From Anastrepha obliqua (lineage: Eukaryota; Arthropoda; Insecta; Diptera; Tephritidae): 64,000 nucleotides of DNA. The notes under the pieces are model-generated. The model saw only the letters and a program-made list of their open reading frames with translations, ran no database searches and was not told the origin of the DNA. Where the stretch lies: NCBI RefSeq assembly GCF_027943255.1, contig NC_072892.1, forward strand, positions 159,280,792 to 159,344,791. Direction: 5' to 3'. Below are positions 21,250-31,659 of this stretch, piece after piece. Positions within the stretch are counted from its first letter, which is position 1; each line of letters starts with the position of its first letter. The position numbers were made by a program, and so were the translations under genes.

Positions 21250-21725
21250 TAAGCTTTCTGTCAGACCTATGTATTTCAAAGTGTCAGAAAGGACTTCAGG
21301 ACAGACGTCGATTGATGGTCGGTATTATTACAATCTATGGGGTCAGCGTATGACCACCATTGAGGACCCGATGTGCCTGTATTGCTTCGAGAAGGCGGAT
21401 AGCATTTTCTCTGTGAGTGTCCTGCTTTTGCTACGAAGTTTGGTTCCGATGTTATGATAATGAGTAATATTCGTTCTCTTAAACTGGATGATATTTACAG
21501 ATTTGCCAAAGAATCTGGAAAATTCTCACAGGACTACCTCCATCTCTGACTCTATTCTTTCCTAACTCTCTCTATCTCTCTGATACTTTTCTCCCTACCT
21601 ACTTGACTATCTACCCTCTTTCCAGAGCTCTAAATACAATGGGCTTTTTAGCCTGAGTATTTTAGGAGCCGCTAAGTCTCTTGGTGCTCCTTGGCTCGAC
21701 CTATTCAAATTTCATTTCATTTCAC
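21250..21725 (+). mobile_element. 3' end of a non-LTR retrotransposon
   Basis: The plus strand encodes SIDGRYYYNLWGQRMTTIED, CLYCFEKADS, then IRSLKLDDIYRFAKESGKFS ending at a stop. It is followed by a CT-rich 3' tail ending in TTTCATTTCATTTC. It is the same family as the minus-strand copy at 25640-26160 (GQHMTTIG, CLLCLEEACS). Facing the fragment at 20840-21190 head to head, it may come from a separate insertion. Confidence 0.7.
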
Positions 21726-21829
21726 TTGTCAGAAAGCATCAACGAAGCGCCGTTTATTGAGAACAGTTCAGATCTGATTATTTTATATTTCTCGTATATA
21801 GGAAAAATATAGTATTGTAAAGATGCACC

Positions 21830-22470
21830 GATAGGCCGCAATCCGCCCCCCAAATAAGAACTGCGTTCAGATATACCTGCATCAAACCGCATCTACAAAC
21901 TTCTATCTTACAATTAATGCTACGTCATCCGCGTGAGCAATCACACTGCTGCCCCTTCTCAAAAGCTCCACCAACAAATAATTGACAAGACAAAAAAATG
22001 GTGACAGAACACCGCCTTGCGGAGTTCCCCTACGCACCTGCCGGCTAAGAGAGACGCCAACCCACTCTGCCACGACCATCCATCATATCGTTCAGCATTC
22101 TGTAGATAAATCTGGTAAGAGCAGCTCCGATCCCTAGTTTATCCAGAGACTTAGTAACTGCCTCCGGGAAGGCGTTAATAAAAGCTCAATCGATGTCGCG
22201 GAAGACGCCCACTGCAAACTATTTGTGATATACGGACTATTTTTTATCATTATCATTTATGTATATACAGGGCAGATTCCACTGATCTGCCACTACTATA
22301 AGCATGTTGGGCATGCGACAAACGCCCCCGAGGAGTTTGGCTTCTAATGTGCTGGTCCATTAGTTTTTCAAAGGTTTCGGTTTTCAGTAAGAAAGACGAA
22401 AGGCTGATGGGCCTGAAATCCTTAGGGAAGGCATGTGAGCTCCTGCCCGCCTTGGACATTCATATAACCC
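21830..22470 (-). mobile_element. Non-LTR reverse transcriptase fragment
   Basis: The minus strand encodes KAGRSSHAFPKDFRPISLSS, FLLKTETFEKLMDQHI, RLSHAQHAYSSGRSVESAL, then FINAFPEAVTKSLDKLGIGA and, after frame changes, a GNSARRCSVTIF/VLSPF-like block and a damaged HADDVALI-like catalytic block near 21930. This is the fingers-palm order of R1-type RTs. Stops and frameshifts are frequent. Confidence 0.65.
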
Positions 22471-22499
22471 GGCAGGTATAATGCTTGGGAATAAACGCC

Positions 22500-23325
22500 G
22501 AACCGGAACTGGCACCCTGCGAAGCTAAACGGCATAGAACTGACTCTTAAAGACCACGCAAAGTACCTTGAAACAATTTTTGTTAGTAAACTATCAAGGA
22601 AGCGCGATATATTAGAGAGGAAGAAAAAGTGTCGTAACGCACTATGTGCATGTAAAAGAATGCTGGGAGTTACATGGGGTCTATCTTCTTCAATAGTGTA
22701 TTGGTGCTACTCAGCTGTAGTAAAGCCAATATCACTCTATGGTGCTCTAATGTGGTGGATCGTATTAAGAAAAGCGACACACAAAACACCTATGGAAAGT
22801 ATTCAACGTCTTGGTGCACTCTCCCAGAGGCAATTAAAACTACTCCTACGGCAGCACTTGAAAGAATACTCAACCTATCACCGATTAACATTGCGGCAGA
22901 AAGTCTAGCAGCTACATAGATCTGCCGCAAGACTATCGTAGGTATACTGACAGGCCACAATTTATTAGCGGCACCGCATACAAGACGGGAATTGCAAACA
23001 ACGATAGCTGCAGATTTCGCAATGAACTAGAAGAGAGGGAAACTCGTGAGCACCTTCTATGTTCTTGCCCTGCATTAGGAAGAACCCGATTGAAATGTTT
23101 AAGAGCTGTACAATATGAGAGGTTAGAATGTCTCTTGGGATTAGATCTTCAGAGCCTACTTAGACTCGCAAAAGACGCAGGCTTATTAAAAGGAGCCTAC
23201 CACAAGGAAACCTAAGAGTCGAGCTCCATCTGGTACCACTAAGGACCAATAGGTCTATGTGTTGGCTTTCAGCCGACCAAATCAACTTAACCTAACCTGC
23301 TTACCTTAACTTAACCTTGCCGCTT
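22500..23325 (+). mobile_element. Non-LTR retrotransposon thumb and C-terminal part
   Basis: The plus strand encodes KRMLGVTWGLSSSIVYWCYS, VVKPISLYGALMWW, then AIKTTPTAALERILNLSPIN and IAAESLAA. After a deletion come VGILTGHNLL, CRF.NELEE, REHLLCSCPALGRTRLKCL and LLGLDLQSLLRLAKDAGLLK, then a stop and a tail ending in AACTTAACCTAACC. It lies back to back with the fragment at 21830-22470, which is on the other strand. The two may be separate insertions or an inversion of one element. Confidence 0.7.
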
Positions 23326-23343
23326 TGAAAAATTGGTTATATA

Positions 23344-24256
23344 CAGGGCCCGCCATCTATCGTTACGGATTTGAACTAGGTATTATTTGAAGAATGGTAA
23401 CACTTAGCTGTCATCTGATTTGGCAGAAAATTAGTTTTATTCTTCCGCTGAACGAAAATGGTTGTGTATACGCTCAAAGAACGCTGGGAAATATTGCGAC
23501 ATTACTTTGAAAATCATTACCGAAAAATCATTTTTTCGGATGAAGCTCATTTCCATCTCGGCGGGTATGTTAACAAGTAAAATTGCCGCATTTGGGGCTC
23601 AGAAAACCCACACGCACTCGAAGAAAAGCCGATGCATTCACAACGAGTCACTGTTTGGTGCGGATTTTGGTCGAGAGGCATCATTGGTCCATGTTTCTTC
23701 GAAAATGAGCGAGGAGTGGCCGTAACCGTCAATGGAGAGCGTTACCGGGCCATGTTGAACGAGTTTTTGTTCCGAGAAATTGAAGAGGTGGATATTTTTG
23801 ATATTTGGTTCCAACAAGATGGCGCTACTTGCCACACAGCGAATGCTACGATCAATCTTTTGCGCACTGTCTTCGAAGATCGCATTATCAGCCGAAATTC
23901 TGATATCGTTTGGCCGCCTCGGAGCTGTGATTTGACGCCGTTTGATTATTATCTTTGGGGTGCCGTCAAAGACCAGTGTTATGCCAACAAACCAGCAACA
24001 ATTGATGCACTGAAGACCAACATACGCGATGTCATAGCTGAAATACAGCCGCATACAATCGAAAATGTGTTGAAAAATTGGACCGATCGTATTGGATGGT
24101 GCATGGCTAGCCGAGGCAGCCATATGAATAAAGTTGTGTTCCATCATTAACCGGAAGGATTGTACCTCAAAATAAAAAAAAACAGTTTGGAAAAATATTG
24201 AGTAGTTTCTTTTTTATAGCATTTTTAATTCCGTAAAGTTATATGGCGGACCCGTG
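23344..24256 (+). mobile_element. Internally deleted DD41D mariner, copy 2
   Basis: The ends are inverted copies around CCGCCAT (left ACAGGGCCCGCCATC, right read inward ACACGGGTCCGCCATA). A TA stands at 23342-23343; its right partner has decayed to TT. The 913-bp element carries one frame on the plus strand (next entry). It is a different subgroup from copies 1 and 3, judged by its ends and protein. It truncates the jockey-like fragment that continues on the right. Confidence 0.8.
23458..24150 (+). pseudogene. DD41D transposase, deleted, one in-frame stop
   Basis: A single frame runs from ATG 23458 (MVVYTLKERWEILRHYFE) to the stop at 24150, broken only by TAA at 23578-23580. Most of the N-terminal DNA-binding domain is deleted between HYFENH and YRKIIFSDEAHFH. 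All three catalytic aspartates are visible: FSDEAHFH, FQQDGATCH and SCDLTPFDYYLW, the last two with 41 residues between them. The C-terminus IENVLKNWTDRIGWCMASRG is complete. A product starting at 23632 would be 172 aa. Its catalytic part is largely intact, but it lacks most of the HTH. Confidence 0.8.
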
Positions 24257-24680
24257 TTAGTTTCCAGTCATCGAAGAAAATTCTAGAGGATAATGTCTTA
24301 TTTAACATTTCTTTAGAAAAAATACAGACAGCCAATCCATATCTGTCTGTACGTAGAGTTTTAAGCGTAATATATTCGACATCATCATCTGAAAGACTTA
24401 GGTGCCCAAAGTTCAGAGTTGAAGATCGATTTATAGGCCGTTCTAAACAGTGATAAGAATCTGAATCACTATCATTCTGAACAGTATAATATTGGAAAAA
24501 TACTGTGGAAAGATTGACTGCTTCTAGTGGCCGTATTAGCATATTTACTACCAAAACAAATAGCAGATGGAACACTATTACAGGATTTATTGGATTTAAA
24601 GTAGTGCCAAAAAGTTTCAGGACTAGATTTAATACTATTAAATTATTTCAATAGTTCAAAAGTTGAATTCACATTCAGAC
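24257..24680 (-). mobile_element. Jockey-clade RT N-terminal fragment
   Basis: On the minus strand, LSLSDDDVEYITLKTLRTDR, GLAVCIFSKEMLNKTLSS and, upstream in another frame, SNKSCNSVPSAICFGSKYAN match the linker and first RT blocks of jockey-like elements ('DV...L..LKTD.S.GLDGIP'). A 116-aa frame (24225-24575) is open. The block GLDGIP has been altered. The fragment is cut on its downstream side by the DD41D mariner end at 24256. Confidence 0.5.
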
Positions 24681-25639
24681 CTTGTTATGGAATTTCAAGA
24701 GCAAATCATTTGAAACAATATTTTTTTCCAAATCTGTCCGCTATCAGCAATTTTTGTTCATTGGGCTATTTCAATTTGTCAGCTACTATCAAAGCAACAA
24801 CTACTAAATACACACATCCATTTGCATTGCTACTCCATTTGGTACGTATATTAATTAAGAATTAATTGTTATTGTCAAGTGGATATAAATAAAATCCACA
24901 CTTGAACGCGCCAAACCGCTTCGACTATTGTAATTGAAACTAATTTGCTTTGAAATATGGAAATGTGTACGTACGTAGTCGCATGCAGTTAGAGATAGTC
25001 GCACTATAGCCATTTGTAGCTGTAACAGCTTGCTTATGATTAAGTGTCCGTGTGTATGGGTGTGTGTGTGTGTGTGTGTCCATTGCACATGATGATTTGA
25101 TACTTTACGTGGTTTTATCTCAGTCGCAGATTTGTCATTACGTCCAACATTCACGTCAAATAAATGTCATTCCCAATTGATACGAAGAAATTGATGGATT
25201 ATTTAATTAGTAACGCTGAATTCATTAGATTGATTAGTTTGATTAGAGTGAGTGGTTTTATTAATCGTGTAAAATATAATTACAATCGGTAACCTACTTA
25301 TTTGCATCTGAGTAATTAACTAATTGATGTGCGTTTGTTTTAACTATTAACATTTTGAGAAACTTTAAAAAAATATAAAAAAAAATTAAAAAAAACATTT
25401 TTTAATTCACAATCCATCATTCGAAAATGACGGAAAAATGTGTTCATCTTAGATAATAACCTTTTCGCTTAAACACTCAAGAACACGCTAATATAATGAG
25501 AATTTGTAACGCATACTCACATACACCAGGAGTCATAATTATGCGCCCTTCTATTTTTAAATACTATTTGTTAATAAAATTCTAACGGGAAGCTTATTAC
25601 AAATTCAAATTCTTCATTTTCAATGTTTTTAATTTCTTA
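24681..25639. other. Spacer with GT microsatellite
   Basis: A (GT)n tract lies at about 25061-25079 and an A/T-only stretch at 25370-25400. No coding similarity seen. Confidence 0.6.
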
Positions 25640-26160
25640 TTTGAAAAAGGCGAGCCAGGAAGCACCGAGATATTGCTTAAAAAGCTCTGGATAGTAAAAG
25701 GGGCAGATAGTCTAGGAGGAAAGAAGAGAAATAATGGAAAGAAAGATATAGGATAGAAAAAGACAGAGGTAGCTACTCCTGTGAGATTTTTTCATATTTA
25801 GCAAATCTGAAAATATCCTCCAATTTAAGAGGATTTCATTCTCATAACATCGGAACCAAAATTCGTAACAAAAGCAGGACACTCACTAAAAAAATGCTCA
25901 GTGCTACACGCCTCCTCTAAGCATAACAGGCACACTGGGTCCTCAATGATTCCAATGGTGGTCATATGCTGACCCCATGGGTGGTGTCCTGTAATAATAC
26001 CGACCATCAATCGAATGTCTTTCCGTCCAAATTTTAGAAGAAAGTTCGACAGTTTTCTGTTCGGGCTTATCAAAAAACACTTTGCAGTTCTGCAGCGTTC
26101 TAGACTGGGCAATCGCTCTTTTTGTAAATTGCATACATAAGCGTTGACTCACTTCTTGAT
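25640..26160 (-). mobile_element. 3' end of a non-LTR retrotransposon
   Basis: The minus strand encodes LCMQFTKRAIAQSRTLQNCK, GRKDIRLMVGIITGHHPWGQ, HMTTIGIIEDPVCLLCLEEA, STEHFFSECPAFVTNFGSDV, then RFAKYEKIS and a short AT/GA-rich tail. It is homologous to 21250-21725 and to the relic at 2030-2290. The 95-aa frame 25825-26112 is open. The C/H spacing of the C-terminal knuckle is retained. Confidence 0.7.
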
Positions 26161-26421
26161 TCTTACAGAACGAATTTCGATTATTGGCTGTGGACCCTGT
26201 AGGATAACCGGTGATCCATAGTTGGCCAATTCATCGGAAATTTAATTTTTTTTCCAAAAATTTTAAACATCTTTTCACTTCAAATCTTAACTTGAAACTA
26301 TTTTCAAAGCTCAATAGACTTTTCTCAGTCAAGGCTGTGACTATCCGTATATTAAATGCTGTATTTATTTAACGGCATAATTTTTCTTCAGCTCATTCTA
26401 AATCTAAATATATATAGGTAC

Positions 26422-26585
26422 AAGGTGGCACAAAATTAATCACCTTATCAGAAGATTAATAATGTTTGCAAATGGTGTTGTCCGTGACTCATATTTGGCA
26501 TTTGTGAACTAAATAGCTGCAGTATACAAGCAAACAAGAAGTGGGCGCTCAAAAGGTCAAAATAAAGATTTCCATCGCTTAAAAT
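26422..26585 (+). repeat. Repeat related to the 126-bp array
   Basis: AAGGTGGCACAAAATTAATC, ACCTTATCAGAAGATTAATA and AATGGTGTTG match 4465-4550. CTGCAGTATACAAGCA and AGATTTCCATCGCT match the inverted copy at 20459-20625. No coding frame. Confidence 0.65.
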
Positions 26586-26770
26586 CAATTTTTATTTATT
26601 ATTTATTTCCAGCGCGGTTTTTGTATAAATATAATAATAATAATAAGGCAAGAACAAATCATTTTTTTAATGAATTGTGGGAATTTGAGTTTATATAAAT
26701 AAAGAGTATTTCAGAACTGACGGCATTTTCTTTATATCATTAAAAGTTATTAAAAAAGCCCGAATATGTA

Positions 26771-27495
26771 ACGGTTGGGCCATATAACATTTGCTTTTTG
26801 AACCACCTATTTTTTTGAGAATGGTAACACAAATGACATGTCAAATGTGTTCATAATTTACTTAAAGGTTTGACATTTACGAAATGGGACGCTATACGCT
26901 TGAACAAAATTGGGAAATATTGAAAACCTATTTCCAAAGTGGTGAGTCTTCTTCTTCTTCCGCGGTTACAGTAAATGACGAGCGTTACCGTGACATGCTC
27001 AACGAGATTTTGTTTCCAAAAATTGAAGAAGATGACATGGACGACATTTGGTTTCAACAGGACGGTGCAACTTGTCACACTGCCAAAGTTACACTCGAAC
27101 TTTTAGCTACCGTTTTTGAAAACCGAATAATCAGCCGAAATTCCGATATCAATTGGCCATCTCGGAGCTGTGATTTAAGCCCGTTGGACTATTTTTTGTG
27201 GGGAGCCGTTAAGGACAAATGCTATGCGAACCATCCAGAGACGATTGATGCTTTAAAACATGAAATCGAAGTTGCCATTCATGAAATTGGAGCCCAAACA
27301 ATCGAAAATGTGCTTAAAAATTGGGTTGATCAAATGGCCTACAGTAAAGCTAGTCGTGGCAGTTATTTGAACGATATTATTTTTTATTCATAAATGACAA
27401 TGTTCAATCTTCAAAATAAAAAAAAAATGTTGATTGATATATGATTGGTGTTTTTTATAGCCAATTCAAAAAGCAAATTTTGCATGGCCCACCCT
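26771..27495 (+). mobile_element. Internally deleted DD41D (rosa-type) mariner, copy 3
   Basis: The right end reads inward as AGGGTGGGCCATGCAAAATT and the left end as CGGTTGGGCCATATAACATT, next to TA. The 725-bp element keeps both ends and the untranslated leaders seen in copy 1 at 14038-14816. It contains an uninterrupted 169-codon frame. The closeness of copies 1 and 3 outside their different deletions shows a recently active rosa-type family. Confidence 0.85.
26884..27393 (+). CDS. Intact reading frame for a truncated DD41D transposase (169 aa)
   Basis: The frame starts with the normal mariner N-terminus (MGRYTLEQNWEILKTYFQSG), which is only the first helix. It then jumps through a serine run (SSSSS) to AVTVNDERYRDMLNEILF. 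It keeps FQQDGATCH and CDLSPLDYFLW with 41 residues between the aspartates, and a complete C-terminus ending SRGSYLNDIIFYS. The first catalytic aspartate and most of the DNA-binding domain are gone, so it cannot be a working transposase. In principle it could be a dominant-negative partner, because mariner transposases act as dimers, but expression is not shown. No stop or frameshift is present, unlike its sisters. Confidence 0.75.
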   Translation: MGRYTLEQNWEILKTYFQSGESSSSSAVTVNDERYRDMLNEILFPKIEEDDMDDIWFQQDGATCHTAKVTLELLATVFENRIISRNSDINWPSRSCDLSPLDYFLWGAVKDKCYANHPETIDALKHEIEVAIHEIGAQTIENVLKNWVDQMAYSKASRGSYLNDIIFYS

Positions 27496-27519
27496 ATATT
27501 TCGAGTATTTGGTTTGTCA

Positions 27520-29330
27520 TTCACCGCGTGGAGAGGAGGTAGCGAGCCCTTAACTACGTGTTCCAAAAACTATTCCGGTTAAGTTCATGGTCTTATGAGA
27601 CAATAACAGTGACAATGATCACCTACGCCTCATTTGTATGGTAGCCAGAAGTAGACCAAGTTAATACTCATATGAGACTTAACAAGGTATGCAGAATACG
27701 CTATCTGAGCGTAAAGAGAGCAATGCGAACTTGCCTCACAACAGCTTTAGAATGGTCACTCGACTTATTCCACTCCACCTTATAGCCAAACGATCGGCAG
27801 CTAAGGCTTCCTAATCTAACATATTTCATCTTAAAGAAGGACATGGAAGAATTCTGGGTTCAATTCTGAACACTCCGTGCCTGTTGGTATATGACAAGAT
27901 GGAAAGAAAACTAGAATTCTCCAAAAATTTCATAGTGGTCATCAGTGATCGCTCAGCGTGGGGAAATAATGAAATATCTTTAAAACTGTGGTTTACTGAT
28001 GGGTTCAAAATGGAAGACGGCAGTGCCGGAGCTGGAATTATCGAACCACATTTCAAGAAGGCAAATGCAATGGGAAAAACGACTTCAATTTTTCAGACGG
28101 AAGTCCATGCCTTAAAGCTATGTGCCAGAAACGATTTCGTGGAGGCACGCGTATTACCAATATCAACATTCTCTCTGACAGTAAGCCGCTCTAAAATCGC
28201 TAGATAGCTTCACATTTCAATCAAGGTTGGTATGGGAATGTTTTAAAATTCTCAACACCCTAACATCAAGAAACTTTGTTACCTTGATGTGGGTTCCGAA
28301 GACATGAGGGGCACGAGGGGAATGAAATTGCGGACACTTTAGCGAATAAGGAACCTTTCTGCGGGGCACATAACAGCTTCAAAGTTGCCTGTCTACGTGA
28401 GCAGGAACAACGAGGTCTAATCGACCCAGAACGTACAAAGATAGAGGCAAACCTATCAGGACATTGTAAACTTAAGGGGTTACATACGTCCAGCAGCGCC
28501 AAAAATGCCGTAAAAGAAAAACTGTTTTTAGAAGAGATAACAATAGAAATAAATATAAAAAAATTGTATACAATGTTTATTAGTACTTAAACTTTCTAAA
28601 AATATTTATTTTTAGGTATATATTATAGTAGGTATATAATATTATAGTAGGTATATAATATATTATAAAAAATCACGTGACCCAAAGTACAATGTAAAAA
28701 TTAAAATCAATCTTGTAAAATAAAGTCTGTCGAGCCGGGTTTTTGAATTTCGGAAAATTTTTCAATTTACGGCTTTTTAAAAGAAAATAGGCGTTTTATG
28801 TCATATAGTAAATGTCTCACTTTAATTATTTTTATAAAATTTTTTAATACAAATATCAAAACTCCGGCTCGCAGACTATAGAGAAAACACTTTCGAATAT
28901 TTAAAGAAAACCGCATGAAAAAATATTAAAATCTGTATGAGTTATCATGCAGACCGTGCTGGAAAAAGTAGTTTCGAGAAAAACAAGTTTAAACTTTGAA
29001 GTGCCTCGAACGAGGGACAGCTACCTGTTCGCGTCAAAATCTTGCAGACTTCCACATAAATATGCCTAAAACTATAAAGAATAATAATTTTAAACAAATT
29101 CGTTTTTATGAAAATTCTGGACCTATGTTAATTAATATGAATTACCACATGAAAAAATTTGTGTGCTAGAAAATGATTCTTGTGGACTCAGTAAAGAAAC
29201 TCAAGAACCAGCAGAACATGTTCTATGTGACTACCTAGCAGTGGCACGACGCAGACTAAATTACCTTGGAAGCGGAGTTATATAGTAGTTCCAAACCTGC
29301 TGGTAGAAATTAAAAAATATTGATTGAGTT
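27520..29330 (+). mobile_element. RNase H-bearing non-LTR element, split by a TTAA-type insert
   Basis: Plus-strand blocks in order: a thumb remnant (around 27620-27810, LHLIAKRSAAKA), the RNase H start LWFTDGFKMEDGSAGAGI with its aspartate, TSIFQTEVHALKLCAR (glutamate), the MWVP-like/HEGNEIADTLANK block (in another frame), and LIDPERTKIEANLSGHCKL. The insert at 28476-29127 interrupts here. VLENDSCGLS, EPAEHVLCDYLAVARRRL and NYLGS follow at about 29170-29280. Several stops are present. It is a separate family from 52080-54353. Confidence 0.7.
28476..29127. mobile_element. Putative TTAA-flanked MITE inside the non-LTR element
   Basis: TTAA precedes the left end (28472-28475) and stands at 29128-29131. 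The ends share an inverted ACATASGTCCAG (left at ~28482, right just inside 29127). The interior is AT-rich and non-coding, with tandem TATAGTAGGTATATAAT near 28630-28665. The non-LTR protein continues on both sides. The right border is uncertain by up to ~15 bp because of a TTAATTAA doublet and a further AATTACC. Confidence 0.5.
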
Positions 29331-31359
29331 GCTCGGTTGGGGCGCGATTTCTTTTAGAAGCTGTCGATGTCATTTTAAAGCAATACACAAAAAGTACTAG
29401 GTAAACATTATTTTCTAATAATTTGTTATTTTATTTTCCTTAATTTGGACCAATATAATTGAAGAAAACACACAAAGTTGAATTTAGCAGCTTATTTTCA
29501 CAGTTTGAGTGCGACTTAAGAAGAGCCTTAGTAATCTCCATTTCATCTAATTTGACCCAAAACAGAACTCTCATAAAATGGAATTTGAAATTTCATAATA
29601 AAAAGCATTAAAATTTCGTTGAAACTAATCCCTACATTATACTTTTATACTCGTACTCTTATACTTAAAAATAAACTTAAATATTACCCACAATTTTTTT
29701 TGTTTTTCACTTGCCTAAAACTGCTTAGGGTTATCCACGCACTCAATTATTTGCCACAGAAAAGTTCAGAAATAACAGTAAAATTCACAAGTTTCTCACT
29801 CACCAATCGAACTCACTTATCAACTCTTAATGCAAGACAATCCCCTCCAATGATGGTCAATAATATATCCAATGAACCCTATCCTTATTTTTATTTCTCT
29901 GCTGTCTTCCAACGCCTGAGTTAGTGTCTGGCAGATGATAAAAATGTGCACAACTTATAAAATGTCAAAGTAATAAACATAAGAAAAATTGCATTCAGTC
30001 AACCTGAAGAATTCGTATTTATTTTATAGCCCAATTGATAGAAAATCCACGAAAATAAAGAAAAAGTTATTTGCCAGCGTATTAAGTGTACAATTTACCA
30101 ACACACTCGCACAGCAGTAGTGGGGCCAGCGGCCAGTCAACCAGCTAGCCAGCGGCGATGTGTCACCTAATCTCGATGGGCAGCTGGCCATTGAAATTTA
30201 TGTGGCGCACACAAATTGCCAATTGAAAAGTAAAACTCGCATACTCGTAATTCCCATTCACTTTATTTATAAACAACAGCGGCGCTTAACGGAACACCAT
30301 ATATTGACACCCACCTACGTCGACTCCTTTGACAGCCACCCCCACTGCAGTATCACACAAGCTATCACTACTCGCACTCGTACACACCTACATTCATATG
30401 TATGTGTGTACACTCATTTGTTTGTGTTTGCTGGTCAAAGTGGCTTTATTGTTCATTTGAGTGGACATTTTCTTCTGTTCCATAATCCCGAGCAGTTTGT
30501 CGCTGTTATCCAAAGGTACTCGCTTATGCTTCGTGTACGAATCCGTTGGCTTCCTTTCGTTGCGACTTTATTGCTGAGGATTAGTGCAGAATTCATGTGA
30601 AGGAGTTTTGCTATTTTTCTGCTCAATGCGCAGATAAATCTGAAATGATTTCTACTTCTGTAGCTTCCACAGTAAGCGCTGACCAGTGGGTATGCGATTT
30701 GTGCTGCTTTGCCGATTCGTCAAAGGGTTGATATTTTCTCATATATTTTTTTCTTTTTTTATATAAATTTTTTTATATTTAGAGACTTTTATGCTTTGCA
30801 TTTTTGCGATAAGTTTTTATTGTTTCCCATCAAATGCTGTTATTAATATGCTGGGGTAGGTAATTGAATATTGTGATGCAATTTATTTGCACGTGCGCAA
30901 CTAATTTGCGCTGATGCCTTCAAAGGATTTTCGAATTTGTGTTAATATACAGTAAATTGAATCTTTCTTAGCACCTTTGCACGAGTAAGTGGATGCATAA
31001 AAGTTAAAAGTCAATATAATTTTATTGAGAAGCATGGCGATGAGAATAGTTTTGACAATTGATGCTAAATAAAAAAAAAAATTTTTTAAAGAAAACTGCG
31101 ATAGTCAACACTTGCCCGTGGGACTTTCAGAAATTCCATTAATACCAGAGAAATAAGTTTTATAACTTTTATATTTTAGCTTCCCACATTTAGCATAAAA
31201 CCTTATAGATTTCCGTGGTATATTAGAAGCTGAAAAAAGTTATAATAAAAATCTAAGAAACAAATACTGTAAAAAATATAAATCTACTAATTACCAGATG
31301 ATGCTAATGTAAGACTGTTTTGCTGCCTTTCAAGAAGATAATCAAGTCGATACTATATT
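29331..31359. other. Spacer, no gene recognised
   Basis: The longest frame (30160-30600, 146 aa) has no domain I recognise, and its composition follows the CA-rich DNA. A GC-richer block at 30120-30330 could be host regulatory sequence, but there is no proof. Confidence 0.5.
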
Positions 31360-31640
31360 ATAATATTTATATTGACTTTTCGACAGCATTCGATAGGGTC
31401 ACCCATAAGGCTTCAGTAGCTAATTAACAAGGTTTGGCTTGCATCCTAATTTTCTTTAGGGAAGTAAATATTATCGGAGCGATGTCTATACTGAGCCACT
31501 TATGGTGACGTGTGACGTTTTGTTTGTCTTATTCCTTAATGACATCGGTAGCTTTATCATGATCCCATTATTTTTCACGCTGAGCTTGATAAGCAACAGA
31601 CTCGGAATTATCTGAATAAGTTTTCCCATTCTACTGTAAT
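31360..31640 (+). mobile_element. Old jockey-like RT fragment
   Basis: The plus strand reads YIDFSTAFDRVTHKAS (RT motif A, 'YLDFSKAFD..NH' type), then after frame changes ILSHLW and FVLFLNDIGSF (the 'LF.LFINDI' block). The spacing and order fit a jockey/BS-type RT core. It is very decayed and sits downstream-to-downstream with the next element. Confidence 0.55.
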
Positions 31641-31659
31641 TCTGTAATTTTGTCGTTTT

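Noticed and set aside
22253..23325. One intact non-LTR element across 21.8-23.3 kb
   Set aside because: RT and thumb/C-terminal parts are on opposite strands, so it is at least two pieces or an inversion.
30160..30600. 146-aa plus-strand frame as a host gene
   Set aside because: No domain or signal. It contains CA-rich simple sequence, and codon use follows the DNA composition.
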